DNA of 64,000 nucleotides from Antarcticimicrobium sediminis (GTDB taxonomy: Bacteria > Pseudomonadota > Alphaproteobacteria > Rhodobacterales > Rhodobacteraceae). The notes beneath the pieces were generated by a model, which was not told where the DNA came from, searched no databases, and worked only from the letters and a program-made list of their open reading frames with translations. The stretch is from assembly GCF_004348975.1 (NCBI RefSeq), contig NZ_SMFP01000004.1:1-64000 (forward strand), given 5' to 3'. Of the stretch, positions 34,201 to 42,340 are shown piece by piece. Numbering within the stretch: the first letter of the stretch is position 1; each line of letters begins with the position of its first letter. Both the position numbers and the translations under genes were made by a program.

Positions 34201-34620
34201 GATGAGACCGCCGCACCTGTGGACATGTCCGAGGATATGGCCGGGGTTCTGGCCACTTGGCTGGCGCAGGTCGCGAAGGTGCACGGCACCGGCGGTGCTG
34301 TCCGTATGCTGCGTCTGGATGACGGCGCCGAGGTGGACACACTGCCCGAAGGAACCGAGATCGTGCGCGGCGGGGACGTGAGCGAGACATTGACCCGGGC
34401 CGAGCAGGGCGGGTTTGATTTGATCATCAGCGGGGAACGCAGCGGCGAGGCTGGGGTGACCGTGCTGCTGCCGGTGAAAGGCGGTTGCCTGCCCGAAGAT
34501 CAGCCGATTGTGTTGATCGTGGCGCGGAATGCGCTGGGCGTGGCCAGCCGCGGGGTGGTATCAAAGTTTGCCCGGCCCGCTGGGAGCGGTCGGGGCAAGG
34601 CACGGCGTCGTGTAGTATAG
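31276..34620 (+). CDS. Sensor histidine kinase with PhnD-like periplasmic domain, two PAS domains and an unrecognised C-terminal domain
   Basis: This is a 1114-residue membrane kinase. It has an export signal at about residues 17-43 and a PhnD/TorT-like periplasmic binding domain at about 57-330 (TLRIGVLATEGATRMLESWG). A membrane helix at about 350-371 and two PAS domains at about 390-510 and 514-630 follow. The HisKA phospho-site is H641 in TVSHELRTPLTS, and the HATPase domain contains DNLMSNAAKF and GGTGLGLSIAKL. After about residue 870 some 240 residues match no family I know and lack a receiver aspartate. The overall layout recalls TorS/TtrS-type sensors. An ATG at 31321 is an alternative start. 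Confidence 0.88.
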   Translation: MLRKAARCCLLNLDRMQRLRPLLVLVLTVIGLFFTPATSCAQDSTQAEAATASDADITTLRIGVLATEGATRMLESWGPTADLLNRAARDQNLPYKFSVIPHTVTSLSQAIEGGQISFALTDPASFVAAEVESRARALLSAARMWEGRTYDMTGALVFTRADSPIRDIRQLEDRKVMAVEPGDFSGWWLAEQEFRKRRMDPRDALSELVFSGGNQREVVYAVQSGLVDAGVVRAGELEELAEQGVIDLTDFAPISATAHEAFPFWVSTSLYPDWVLAALPDVPEPVLGMVINALLTVTVDSPQSKAAGGVLWQAPQNYQSVHELLISLRVRPYEHYMMQAANRIFRTYRMPILGGIALILVSLAFLAYELRRNILLAEDRRNVLQSEVRSKLFYRTAIEEHTVFCMLTQDGRISHVNDRFCRTADRRRKDILHRPLASLLNGRDTDVLMKEIMTSMQVGAPWNGALTILKEDGSTAWVQCSCIPVTGIDDQLSEVAVVATDMTQTRKGISDERFKDSLELIDDQVVVLRPGTLEMLYCNKAAEQRLVRDRMGGTWKGKRVGNFITGKDLETLELRRDALIEGAQRRITWEVMTKSGVPYEISMEYVEPDQDEPRLIAIYRDITERKQAEKAKNEFISTVSHELRTPLTSMKGALGLALSGSIGEMSDPLHKMVSMASTNCDRLVVLINDILDLEKIEAGKMNFTMEPLNMAALVGAAIEANKFYAEKFGVALRCEIDNENGELFTLGDRNRLMQVMDNLMSNAAKFSVQGAEIIVGLRPHRGALRLTVRDFGSGIPKAAQATIFDKFTQADSTDTRSKGGTGLGLSIAKLIVEEHQGALLFVSEEGEGTEFIVDLPRLESEALHPITPQDEAEGTAPEFSEFSSTATPVAALRESASFAALLTQLRESGKTVKVESSHVVASQVIKGVGVLGQSAAPIWLGDQGRTLMAGLSEREILDNRSVAVLAVTPSNETEADETAAPVDMSEDMAGVLATWLAQVAKVHGTGGAVRMLRLDDGAEVDTLPEGTEIVRGGDVSETLTRAEQGGFDLIISGERSGEAGVTVLLPVKGGCLPEDQPIVLIVARNALGVASRGVVSKFARPAGSGRGKARRRVV

Positions 34621-34671
34621 ACGTGATGACCCCACGTGGGTGGGTGTCTGGTTGGGAAAAGGAGGCAAGGT

Positions 34672-35058
34672 TTGGCTGAATTGACAAAAATCCTTCATGT
34701 CGAGGATGAAGCTGATATCCGGGAAATCGCCCAAATGGCGCTGGAGATGATCGGTGGATTTGAGGTGGCGCAGGCCGAAGGCGGGGAGGCGGCGCTGGAA
34801 TTGATCGAGGCCTTTGCCCCCGAACTGATCCTGACCGACGTGCAAATGCCGGGCATGACCGGGTCAGAGACCTTGGCCGCGATCCGGGCGCTGCCGGGGT
34901 ACGAGACCGTTCCGGCGATTTACATGACCGCCAAGGTTATGGAATCCGATCGCGAGGCATTGGTCGGCGCCCATGATCTGGGGGTTATCACCAAACCCTT
35001 TGATCCGACCACCCTGGCCACGGAAATCCGCGAGATGTGGGACGCTGGCGCCCCGTAA
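34672..35058 (+). CDS. Single-domain response regulator (CheY-like)
   Basis: This 128-residue receiver has D12/E11, phospho-acceptor D56 in LILTDVQMPGMTG, T86 and K108 in GVITKPF, all in place. It has no output domain, so it acts as a phosphate relay or binds a target such as the flagellar motor. The start is a TTG at 34672, chosen because AGGAGG lies 6 bases upstream. It directly follows the sensor kinase in the same operon. Confidence 0.88.
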   Translation: MAELTKILHVEDEADIREIAQMALEMIGGFEVAQAEGGEAALELIEAFAPELILTDVQMPGMTGSETLAAIRALPGYETVPAIYMTAKVMESDREALVGAHDLGVITKPFDPTTLATEIREMWDAGAP

Positions 35059-35076
35059 ACGTAAGCGCGGCGCAGG

Positions 35077-35508
35077 TCAGGTCCGCCGGTGGCGGAGATA
35101 GACGTTGCGGGCGATTTCCTCGGTCTCGGCGGTCTCTTGTCGGGTTTCATGCTGGCGTTGCTGGTCCAGCGAGCTGTCGAGCGCGGCATCGTTGGTCTTG
35201 GCCTCGCGATAACTGCCTAGAAGCTGGGCTTCGAGCCCGGCGGCCTTCTTGTCGAGCGCCGCAAGCTGCTCGTTCAGGAGGGTGCGCCGCGCTTCGACCG
35301 CGCGCAGAAACCCGGCCAGATAGGGCGCCACCTCGGGCGAGGTGACATGACCCTCGGTCTCGACACGGGTTTGAAGCGCTTCCAGTTCTTGATGCAGGGC
35401 GCCCTGTTCGGCGCGGATCGCAGTCATGCGGGCTGCAAAGCCGTCAATTTCGTGCTGTTTGATCCGCTGGATCAGCTTGAGTGCTGAAATCCTGCGCCGT
35501 GCCGGCAT
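35077..35508 (-). CDS. FliJ-like coiled-coil flagellar protein
   Basis: This 143-residue protein is almost entirely helical with heptad-like spacing (LKLIQRIKQHEIDGFAARM). Size and composition suit FliJ, the export-apparatus stalk/chaperone escort that works with FliI. It follows motA at 4 bases on the same strand. FliJ is poorly conserved, so the call rests on length, coiled coil and context. I chose the ATG at 35508 next to the motA stop. Confidence 0.55.
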   Translation of the reverse strand: MPARRRISALKLIQRIKQHEIDGFAARMTAIRAEQGALHQELEALQTRVETEGHVTSPEVAPYLAGFLRAVEARRTLLNEQLAALDKKAAGLEAQLLGSYREAKTNDAALDSSLDQQRQHETRQETAETEEIARNVYLRHRRT

Positions 35509-35512
35509 CGCA

Positions 35513-36382
35513 TCAGGCCGCCTGAGCCATGTCTTGCCGCGCCTCTTCCATCTCATAGAAATTCGGCTGCAGCTTGGTCGGGATGTTGCCGCGGCCAATC
35601 TCGACGCAGATGGTCGGAGAATGTTCGTGCAGCAGGGCGATGAAGATGTCGCGGATCACGGCGTAGAAGGCTCCGTCTTGTTCTTCGACGTCGGACAGCC
35701 GACCGGCGACCGGCGCAACGAACAGATAGGCCAGAAACACGCCGAGGAACGTCCCGACCAGCGCGCCGCCGATCATTTCACCCAGCACGGCGGGCGGTTT
35801 GTCGATCGAGCCCATTGTCTTGATCACGCCCAGAACAGCGGCGACGATGCCGATGGCGGGCAGCGCGTCGGCGACGGTGGTCAACCCGTGCGAGGCGGCC
35901 AAGGCCTCGTGGTGGTGTTTCTTGAGCTTCTTGTTGATCACATCCTCGGTCTGGAACGGATCGTCGAACTGCAACGCCAGCATGCGAAAGCTGTCGGTGA
36001 TCAGGTCCATGGCAAAGTGATCTTTTTGCAGTTTGGGAAACTGGGAAAAGATCGCGCTTTCCTGCGGGTTTTCGATGTGGTCGTCCAGCGCGAGGATACC
36101 GTCCTTCTGGTACATCTTTGTCAGGGTATACATCAGGTTGAGAAGCTCGATGTAATCCTTCTGCTTCCACTTCGGCCCCTTGAAGGCCTTCATCACGGAT
36201 TTGGAGGTGTCGATGATCTGGCCAAAGGAATTGGCCGCGATGAACGACCCCAGCGCCGCGCCGCCGATCATCATGCCCTCGAACGGCATGGCGTGAAGGA
36301 TCACCCCCATCTCGCCGCCCGACAGCATGTAGCCGCCGAAAACCAGCCCGATGACGATGATGAACCCGAGAATGATTGTCAT
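35513..36382 (-). CDS. motA: Flagellar motor stator protein MotA
   Basis: This is a 289-residue integral membrane protein with four hydrophobic helices. The N-terminus is MTIILGFIIVIGLVFGGYML. The cytoplasmic loop and the TM3/TM4 region (ADALPAIGIVAAVLGVIKTM, then GGALVGTFLGVFLAYLF) are typical of MotA. With MotB it forms the ion-driven stator. motB is encoded 1.5 kb away, beyond an unknown gene. I chose the ATG at 36382 because homologues begin MTIILG. Confidence 0.93.
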   Translation of the reverse strand: MTIILGFIIVIGLVFGGYMLSGGEMGVILHAMPFEGMMIGGAALGSFIAANSFGQIIDTSKSVMKAFKGPKWKQKDYIELLNLMYTLTKMYQKDGILALDDHIENPQESAIFSQFPKLQKDHFAMDLITDSFRMLALQFDDPFQTEDVINKKLKKHHHEALAASHGLTTVADALPAIGIVAAVLGVIKTMGSIDKPPAVLGEMIGGALVGTFLGVFLAYLFVAPVAGRLSDVEEQDGAFYAVIRDIFIALLHEHSPTICVEIGRGNIPTKLQPNFYEMEEARQDMAQAA

Positions 36383-36582
36383 GTCGCAGCACCGTCCATC
36401 AGGCCGTCTCGGGCCGTTTGTCGCCAAATTTCAGACAGTCTATACGCAATTTCCCCAAGAACAAAACGACAAACTCCCCGTTTGCTGGAAATGTAGAGTG
36501 AAAATGCAAGGATAATTGACAAACAGTATAGGAGTAGTGCAGGTCTATTCATGTAAGACGCGGGTCCGGAAGGGAGTGTCGC

Positions 36583-37845
36583 ATGGCTGGCAAGGAAAAG
36601 GTGATGGCGGTCCTGATGGGGCCATTCGAAGTGCGCCAGACCTTTCGCGACTGGCCAGCCGACATGTGCCTTGCGGTCTGTCTGATGGACAATGGCGACT
36701 GCCAGTTGGTGGTTTTCCAGCAGGAAGAGGCCGACCTGTTGCCGCGCCGCCTGCGGGACCATCTTGGCCTGCGCTCTGACGCGCTGTGCTTTTTCCCGCG
36801 GGTGCCCGGATATCCGACGCGCACGCTTCTTTACTCCGACGAACGGCGGCTGATGTCGCTGGTGGCAGAGGCCCCCGAGATTGTCGAAGAGGCGTCGGAC
36901 TATTCCGTCAACTATGCCTATGCGCAGGAAGAGGGGCTGGACCCGGCGGTGTTTCTTGGCATCGAGGCGGATCTTGCCCGGGGCGCGCCCGACGCAGGTG
37001 GCGACGTGGAGCATGAGACCCGCAACGTGATCGACCCTGAAGGCCCGTCCGCAGCGGACTTTGTCTCGCGTCGGGGGAAATCGGCGGCTGCGGCGTCAGA
37101 GACTGCGTCGAACCGCGCGGGGCGGGTGCGCAAGGCGCTGCTGCCCGGCTTCATGCAACGGACAGAGCAGGTTCAGCCCGGCGCACGGTTCCGTTCGGCG
37201 CGGGAACTGGCGATGAACGAGGATCTGCCGGTGCTGTGCGACATCCGACCGGAGCAAAACGGTTGGATCATGGTGGCCCAGATCCACGAGGGGGGGGGCG
37301 ATATCCGTATCGGTGACCCGGACCTGATCTATTTGCGCGACGACCATAGTGTCGTGGCGATCCGGCTGGAGCCGCCTTGGGCGATGTCGGCGGCATTGCC
37401 GGGGCGCATCTGGATCCGGGCGCGAAGCCTGCCACCCAGAATGCGGGCGGTGTTTGCTGGCTGTGTCGGTCCAGCCGAGATGACGGGCAGCGGCGCGTTT
37501 TTGTACCTGCATGTGACGTCGCAGGCAGATTCAGTCGGCCCGACCCGGTCGCCGGAACAGCCTGTTGCCAGCCCGACAGCCGTGCCAGGGGTCGAGGCCG
37601 CGACAGCCGTCTCGGCACAGGTCGAAGAGCGGGCGGCCGATGCGTCACCCGCACCGGTGCCGCAGCGGCCCAAGCGCACGATGCGGCGGCGATTTCTGGC
37701 TTTGACCGGGGTTGCGGCGGCGCTTGTGCTGATCCAACTCGGGGTTCAGTACGGCTGGAATGGGGATGCCGGATCGCTAGGATCGGACGCGCCGATCAAT
37801 TGGGAGCGGTTCCGCAGTGCTTGGCAGGCCTCGCGCGCGGGATAG
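36583..37845 (+). CDS. Unknown protein with C-terminal membrane anchor, between motA and motB
   Basis: This 420-residue protein of unrecognised family has a soluble N-terminal two-thirds, a proline/alanine/threonine-rich linker at about 325-365, a basic patch (RPKRTMRRR) and one membrane helix near residues 370-390. A short 30-residue tail follows. The orientation would place the N-terminal domain in the cytoplasm. It lies divergent from motA and convergent to motB, so a motor-associated role is likely but unproved. AAGGGAG lies a few bases upstream of the ATG. Confidence 0.7.
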   Translation: MAGKEKVMAVLMGPFEVRQTFRDWPADMCLAVCLMDNGDCQLVVFQQEEADLLPRRLRDHLGLRSDALCFFPRVPGYPTRTLLYSDERRLMSLVAEAPEIVEEASDYSVNYAYAQEEGLDPAVFLGIEADLARGAPDAGGDVEHETRNVIDPEGPSAADFVSRRGKSAAAASETASNRAGRVRKALLPGFMQRTEQVQPGARFRSARELAMNEDLPVLCDIRPEQNGWIMVAQIHEGGGDIRIGDPDLIYLRDDHSVVAIRLEPPWAMSAALPGRIWIRARSLPPRMRAVFAGCVGPAEMTGSGAFLYLHVTSQADSVGPTRSPEQPVASPTAVPGVEAATAVSAQVEERAADASPAPVPQRPKRTMRRRFLALTGVAAALVLIQLGVQYGWNGDAGSLGSDAPINWERFRSAWQASRAG

Positions 37846-37866
37846 CGCGCTCGGCCGGGGCAGGCG

Positions 37867-37886
37867 CCCCGCCACAAAGGGCGGGG
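37867..37886. terminator. Hairpin between convergent unknown gene and motB
   Basis: CCCCGCC (37867-37873) pairs with GGCGGGG (37880-37886) around a 6-base loop, between the convergent stop codons. GC-rich with no clear T-run. Confidence 0.45.
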
Positions 37887-37899
37887 CCGGCCTCTTGGG

Positions 37900-39162
37900 T
37901 CAGCGCAATGCGTTGCGCAGGTTTTCGAACACGGTCTCGTCAAGCTGAGTGATCCGGTCAGGCTGGGCGCTTGCCACCACGTCGGTCTGGCGGGCGGGTG
38001 CAGCGACTTCGATCGCCTTGGGCTGCTTTGGTGTGATCACGTCAGCGGCCGAGGCGCCGGCCTCGCCCGTCGGCTTTTCCCGAGCGGGGGCGGCAGGGGG
38101 GACGGCCTTGCCCGGCTCGCGGAATTCCAACAGCACGGTGATGCGACGGTTCGAGGGATCGAGCGCGTCCTCCGGCACCAGCAAATCGGTGTCGGCCATG
38201 CCCGAAACCCGGGTGATGCGCGATTGCGCGACCCCGGATTGGAGCAGTACGCGGCGCATCGCATTGGCCCGATCCGAAGACAGATCCCAGTTGTCATAGG
38301 AGTCGCGGTTGGTGAAGGGCACCGCGTCGGTGTGGCCCGAGATCACCAGCGAATTGGGCATGGTGGCCAGCGAGTCACCCAGCTTTTCCATCAGGTGCAG
38401 CGTAGCCCCGCGCATCTCGGCGCTGCCGGTGTTGAACATCGGCTGGCCTTGCTGATCGACCACCTGAATGCGCAGCCCGGCGGGTGTGCGTTCAAAGATG
38501 ACGTTCTGTTCCAGCGGCCGTAGATCAGGATTTTCTTGAATTGCCTGGCGCAGCTCGGCCTGAAGGGCATCGAACTGGGCGCTGTCGGCCGCGCGCAGCT
38601 GTTGCGTCTCGGCGGCGGTGGCCGCGACGGCCTTGGCCATGGCGGTATCGGCTGCCGTCTGTTTCAGGGCGTCGGACCCGGGCATTGCTCCCGTCCCGCC
38701 CCGGGGGCCGGTGCCCAGCTCGTGCGGCGAAACCGCCGAGGGCGCGCCGCCGGCCGGGTTGTCAAACAAGCCTTCGTTGGTGCCGGGCTGGGTCTGATCG
38801 GGATCGGCGGTCGGGGTGATGTCCATCACCTCCCATTTCGCCGGGCTGGGGTCATCCTCTTCCCCAAAATCAGCGCCTTGGGCCACCACGGCCCCGCGCG
38901 AAGCGTTCAACGTGCCCGGTGGGCCAAATGTGGCACCATCAAGCAGGCCGCTGCCATTGGGCATGGTCGCGTTGGTGAAATACTCTGCGATGCCACGCAG
39001 CTTCTGCTCATCTGACGAGGACAGGATCCACAACAGCAGAAAGAACGCCATCATCGCAGTCATGAAGTCCGCATAGGCCACCTTCCACGCGCCACCATGA
39101 TGGCCGCTTTGCTCGGTGACTTCCACCTTGCGGATGATGGTCGGTTTCGCGGTCGCTACCAT
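37900..39162 (-). CDS. motB: Flagellar motor stator protein MotB
   Basis: This 420-residue protein has a short cytoplasmic N-terminus and one membrane helix containing the proton-binding aspartate (VAYADFMTAMMAFFLLLWIL). A long linker and an OmpA-type peptidoglycan-binding domain follow (SLVISGHTDAVPF, NWDLSSDRANAM, NRRITVLLEF). After the OmpA domain there is an extra tail of about 70 residues. It anchors the stator to the cell wall. I chose the ATG at 39162, preceded by GAGG. Confidence 0.93.
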   Translation of the reverse strand: MVATAKPTIIRKVEVTEQSGHHGGAWKVAYADFMTAMMAFFLLLWILSSSDEQKLRGIAEYFTNATMPNGSGLLDGATFGPPGTLNASRGAVVAQGADFGEEDDPSPAKWEVMDITPTADPDQTQPGTNEGLFDNPAGGAPSAVSPHELGTGPRGGTGAMPGSDALKQTAADTAMAKAVAATAAETQQLRAADSAQFDALQAELRQAIQENPDLRPLEQNVIFERTPAGLRIQVVDQQGQPMFNTGSAEMRGATLHLMEKLGDSLATMPNSLVISGHTDAVPFTNRDSYDNWDLSSDRANAMRRVLLQSGVAQSRITRVSGMADTDLLVPEDALDPSNRRITVLLEFREPGKAVPPAAPAREKPTGEAGASAADVITPKQPKAIEVAAPARQTDVVASAQPDRITQLDETVFENLRNALR

Positions 39163-39324
39163 TTCGGTCTGCCTCGTGAAGGCCGGGATCGCCGGCTGAT
39201 TCTGACGACCGCGCAAGGAATGCGGGCCGAAGCTTCACAAGATATCGGTGAGGAACGTGCGCTCAGATGGGCGCAATTCAGACAAGATTGCGACGTCGGT
39301 GGTGCAATTGTGGCAGCGCGGGGA

Positions 39325-39822
39325 TTAGCGCGTGGGCGTGTCTTCGTCCGCGGTGTCACGCTGGTATCGGCCCAGACCCACGCGCTTGGCATAGGCGGCC
39401 TTGCGTTCGGAATAATTGGGCGCGACCAGCGGCATGTCCTCAGGCAGGGCGTATAGCGCGCGATAGTCTTCTTCGGTCAGGCCATGTTCGGCCTTGATGT
39501 GGCGTTTGAGCATGGTGAAGCCGCGCCCGCAACATAGGCAATAGACCTTGTCCGCCGTCACCGCCTGTTCGATCGGAAGCGCGGGAACGGGCGCATCGGT
39601 TGCGCTGCGTGGGGACAGCACCGCCGGGGCGGGGGTGTTGGGGCGAGGGGCTGTCGCGGCGGCGCCGAATACCTCGCACAGCTTCAGTGTCAGCGAAACG
39701 ATCTCGTCCGGGGTGGTGTCGGGGCGCGAGGCATAGGCCGCCACGACCCTCGCCACAGCCTCTGCAACTGACCCGCTGGAGGAGGGGGGGAGAGATGCGG
39801 CGCCAGTTTCGTTCGCGTCCAT
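39325..39822 (-). CDS. mucR: MucR/Ros-family zinc-finger transcriptional regulator
   Basis: This is a 165-residue DNA-binding protein. The zinc finger is C95-x2-C98 ... H108-x4-H113 in YCLCCGRGFTMLKRHIKAEH, followed by LTEEDYRALYALP and the basic YSERKAAYAKRVGLGRY tail. MucR/Ros proteins control exopolysaccharide synthesis and motility in alphaproteobacteria, often oppositely. A sigma-70-like promoter lies upstream. The N-terminal 70 residues are variable and partly proline/alanine rich. Confidence 0.9.
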   Translation of the reverse strand: MDANETGAASLPPSSSGSVAEAVARVVAAYASRPDTTPDEIVSLTLKLCEVFGAAATAPRPNTPAPAVLSPRSATDAPVPALPIEQAVTADKVYCLCCGRGFTMLKRHIKAEHGLTEEDYRALYALPEDMPLVAPNYSERKAAYAKRVGLGRYQRDTADEDTPTR

Positions 39823-39870
39823 GGGTCTGGCTCCGGTTCGTTGGTCGGTTTCCCGTCATAGCCCCATTAA

Positions 39871-39900
39871 AGGATATGGATCGGATTTTGGCGGGGTCAA
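39871..39900 (-). promoter_or_regulatory. Candidate promoter of mucR
   Basis: On the minus strand TTGACC (39900-39895) and TATCCT (39876-39871) are 18 bases apart, reading toward mucR, whose start is 49 bases downstream. Confidence 0.5.
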
Positions 39901-39984
39901 GAATTCGCCGTTTAGGGTCTTGTGCTATCTTTGTGAAGCGCCGCCCTGTGCGTGCCCCCCTTGGTATCGGTTCGGAGCATGCCG

Positions 39985-40290
39985 TCAGGCCCGCCCCGGC
40001 GGCCTGCGACCCCGCCGCCGCAAGGCGTGCTTCTTGGCGGTGTGATAGGCCGGGCCCAGCAGAGACGCGCGGGAACTGTCATCGAGGCGCCGTCCTCCGA
40101 CGGTCTCGGGCGCCGCGTCGCGTTGGCCGTTTGCCGGTGTCATGTGGATATCGACAATTGCCTTGTCAGCGCTGTGCAGCACCTCCGAGAGGAACGCGTC
40201 ATCCTCGACCACGGCGAGAAGAAGCCGGACCCGATCCGCCGCTGCAATCGCGGCGCGCCGTCTGACGCTGCTGTTTCTTGACCCTGCCAT
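39985..40290 (-). CDS. Small hypothetical protein
   Basis: This 101-residue basic protein (start MAGSRNSSVRRRAAIAAAD) has no family I recognise. GGAG lies 5 bases before the ATG at 40290, and the N-terminal half reads like a real protein (VRLLLAVVEDDAFLSEVLHS). The C-terminal part is Arg/Gly-rich and could be out of frame. It is divergent from the OmpR-type regulator gene and shares its upstream region. Confidence 0.45.
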   Translation of the reverse strand: MAGSRNSSVRRRAAIAAADRVRLLLAVVEDDAFLSEVLHSADKAIVDIHMTPANGQRDAAPETVGGRRLDDSSRASLLGPAYHTAKKHALRRRGRRPPGRA

Positions 40291-40370
40291 GTCGTCTCCG
40301 GTTGCCTGTACGCAACGGTGCGTTTTTTTGCCTCTCTCATGATATAGAACCTGTCGGGTTAAATTTTGGT

Positions 40371-40416
40371 CAAAGCTTCTTGGGGTAACCCAAAGAATTG
40401 GTTACGTTTAGGTTAA
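40371..40416. promoter_or_regulatory. Two near-CtrA boxes upstream of the OmpR-type regulator
   Basis: TTAA-N7-TCAA at 40371-40385 and TTAC-N7-TTAA at 40402-40416 each differ from TTAA-N7-TTAA by one base. An overlapping dyad GTAACC (40385-40390) / GGTTAC (40400-40405) lies between. The region is shared by the divergent small gene. Confidence 0.45.
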
Positions 40417-40602
40417 AATCTCTGATTTCTTTATGAATTGTCCTTGTCGCTCTTTGTTGGGGGTCGACTGTTCTTCCTCACGTTGTGCGTTGCAATTGCT
40501 GCTGGTCTCGGGTTGGGCGCAGCAGTTACACTCTGGCTGTCAGGCGGGGCGCTGCCCCGTGCATGGCGGACCTGTAACGACAAAGGGCCAGGAGCAGGCA
40601 CC

Positions 40603-41346
40603 GTGGCAGACGCGCGAATCAGCGACCCGCATCAGCCTTTCGCGCTGATTGTCGAGGTGGATATGGCCACGCGCATCGCGCTGGACCATCTGTTTTCGGT
40701 CATCCTGCACCGTCCGGTGCGGGCAAGCGCCGATTGTGACGAGGCGCGCGCGTTGTTGGAACAAGGGCTGCGTCCGCAGGTGTTGATCGCGGGGCGGGGC
40801 AAGACCCCGGCGGCGGCGCTGGCGTTGATCCGGGTGGCTGCGGCGCAGCGACCCGCGCCGTTCATCTTTGCCCTCGACTGGCGCGACCGGCCGGATACGG
40901 GGGTGCAGGCGTTTCTGGCCGGGGCCGACGATGTGGTCTGCGCGCCGGTGCCGTTGAAGGAATTCGCGCTGCGTCTGCGCGCCCGGTTGGGCAGCGAGGC
41001 CTGCGGCCTGACCGCAAGCAAGGCTGATCTGCGCGCCGATTGGGACGCCGAGGCGGATATCGTGTGCCGCGCCGGGCTGACCGGGGCCGAAGCGCAGGTG
41101 GTCAATATATTGCTTTCCCATAGCGGCGAGATCGTGACTCGCGATGCCCTGAGCCGTGCCATCGACCAGCGCCCATGGGCCTATGGCGACCGCAAGTTCG
41201 ATGTCCATGTCGCCAAGATCCGCAAAAAGCTGGACGGCGTCTTCGGCCCGCGCATCTCGGTCCGGACGGTGCGCGCCTCGGGCTATGTGATGACGCTGGA
41301 CGAGGCGATCCCGCTCGCCTCGGGCGCTTCGGGGCCTGCCAGCTAG
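40603..41346 (+). CDS. OmpR-type regulator with degenerate receiver domain (flagellar cluster)
   Basis: This 247-residue protein has a C-terminal winged helix (AGLTGAEAQVVNILLSHSGE, FDVHVAKIRKKL, VRASGYVM) and an N-terminal receiver-like domain. The acceptor aspartate is missing (VLIAGRGK) and the lysine region reads VCAPVPLKEF, so phosphorylation is unlikely. It resembles the FtcR/CtrA shape rather than a normal OmpR regulator. I chose the GTG at 40603 because AGGAG lies 8 bases upstream; the longer frame adds a membrane-like segment that does not fit the family. Confidence 0.75.
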   Translation: MADARISDPHQPFALIVEVDMATRIALDHLFSVILHRPVRASADCDEARALLEQGLRPQVLIAGRGKTPAAALALIRVAAAQRPAPFIFALDWRDRPDTGVQAFLAGADDVVCAPVPLKEFALRLRARLGSEACGLTASKADLRADWDAEADIVCRAGLTGAEAQVVNILLSHSGEIVTRDALSRAIDQRPWAYGDRKFDVHVAKIRKKLDGVFGPRISVRTVRASGYVMTLDEAIPLASGASGPAS

Positions 41347-41699
41347 CCGCTGGATCTTTCACGCCCGCGGGGTGATTCGCTGATTCAGGACGGCGAAATC
41401 TGACGTCAAGTTTTGAAATGTAAATCTGCCCCTGTGAATATCTTGGATTTCCACCTGTGGTGGTTGCATCTACTTGTGGTGGTGACCTCATTTTCTTGCG
41501 CTATATATAGGTGCCTATCGCTGTGTGGGTGGTTTTGCGGTGCGGGGGCCGCGCCCCCGAGGTCTTGGGGGCTGCGCGAGGGCGCATTCCGTCGGCGACG
41601 GACATGGTTACTGCTGGGTTTACAAAGAGGCCATTCTCCTCTGGCGGGAAACAACATATTCTATGTCTGAGGCCGTGAACGGCAAGATGTGGGGTGTGG
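41347..41699. promoter_or_regulatory. Long leader region with repeats and hairpin
   Basis: These 353 bases hold two TGTGGTGGT repeats (41456-41464 and 41475-41483) and a promoter-like TTGCGCTATATAT (41496-41508). A tight GC hairpin, GGGGGC (41544-41549) / GCCCCC (41553-41558), follows. If transcription starts near 41515, the downstream gene has a leader of about 185 bases containing this hairpin. No gene is seen here. Confidence 0.45.
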
Positions 41700-42197
41700 A
41701 TGATGCGAAGCGATGCGTTGCTAGAGCTGATCTGGGGGGAAGCGATTGAAGTTCGCGGTCCGGATGAGATGTCCCCGCTGGCCCGGCTGTTGGGGGCGCT
41801 GCTGACGGTTCCTATGGTTACGCTTGTCGCCCATGCTGATGACACCCGTCCCTTTGCGATGATGGAAAGCGACGAGCTTTTGCCCGACGCACCGCTGGGC
41901 GACATTCTGGCTGAAGAGCTGGGGTTGGACGTGCCCCGTGATGCGGTGGTGTTGATTGAGCCGATCGGCTTTGCGGATGCGGCGTCGTTCTCCGGTCGTG
42001 CGCTTGGCGAAGAGCTGGGCCGTCTTCTTGGCGATATCGCCGCCACCTGCACCACGGCACCCAAGGGCGGTTTTGATGCCATCCGCCCTGTCGGAGGGGA
42101 TCCCCTTCGCCCCGTCTTGCGCGCCTTGACCCGCGACATCGCCCGGATTCTGCCCGATACCCGTGTCCCGCGGCAAGAAGAACTGCGGGCGCGATAA
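41700..42197 (+). CDS. Hypothetical protein in flagellar cluster
   Basis: This 165-residue acidic, leucine-rich soluble protein is of no family I recognise (start MMRSDALLELIWGEA). It lacks a signal peptide and membrane segments. It lies between the OmpR-type regulator and the sigma-factor operon, with its own promoter-like region that shares a 13-base element with the flgI promoter, so a flagellar link is likely. Start codons at 41694 (GTG), 41700 or 41703 are possible; GGGG precedes them. Confidence 0.6.
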   Translation: MMRSDALLELIWGEAIEVRGPDEMSPLARLLGALLTVPMVTLVAHADDTRPFAMMESDELLPDAPLGDILAEELGLDVPRDAVVLIEPIGFADAASFSGRALGEELGRLLGDIAATCTTAPKGGFDAIRPVGGDPLRPVLRALTRDIARILPDTRVPRQEELRAR

Positions 42198-42248
42198 GCC
42201 GATGCCAACAGGGGTCACGGCCCTCGGGGTCGGGCAAAAACAGCGGAA

Positions 42249-42263
42249 TTAATTTTTCGTTAA
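42249..42263 (+). promoter_or_regulatory. CtrA box upstream of the sigma-factor operon
   Basis: TTAA (42249-42252), TTTTTCG, TTAA (42260-42263) is a perfect TTAA-N7-TTAA site, 77 bases before the sigma-factor start. A possible -10 TACTTT lies at 42279-42284. Confidence 0.7.
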
Positions 42264-42340
42264 GCACATATGTCTTTGTACTTTGTCTTTGCTGTGGTCT
42301 TCTGCGGTCAACGAAACGTTACGATTTCGCGAGGCGGGTT

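Noticed and set aside
41544-41558. GC-rich hairpin as a terminator of the OmpR-type regulator gene
   Set aside because: It lies about 200 bases past that gene and after a promoter-like element, with no T-run; more likely part of the next gene's leader.
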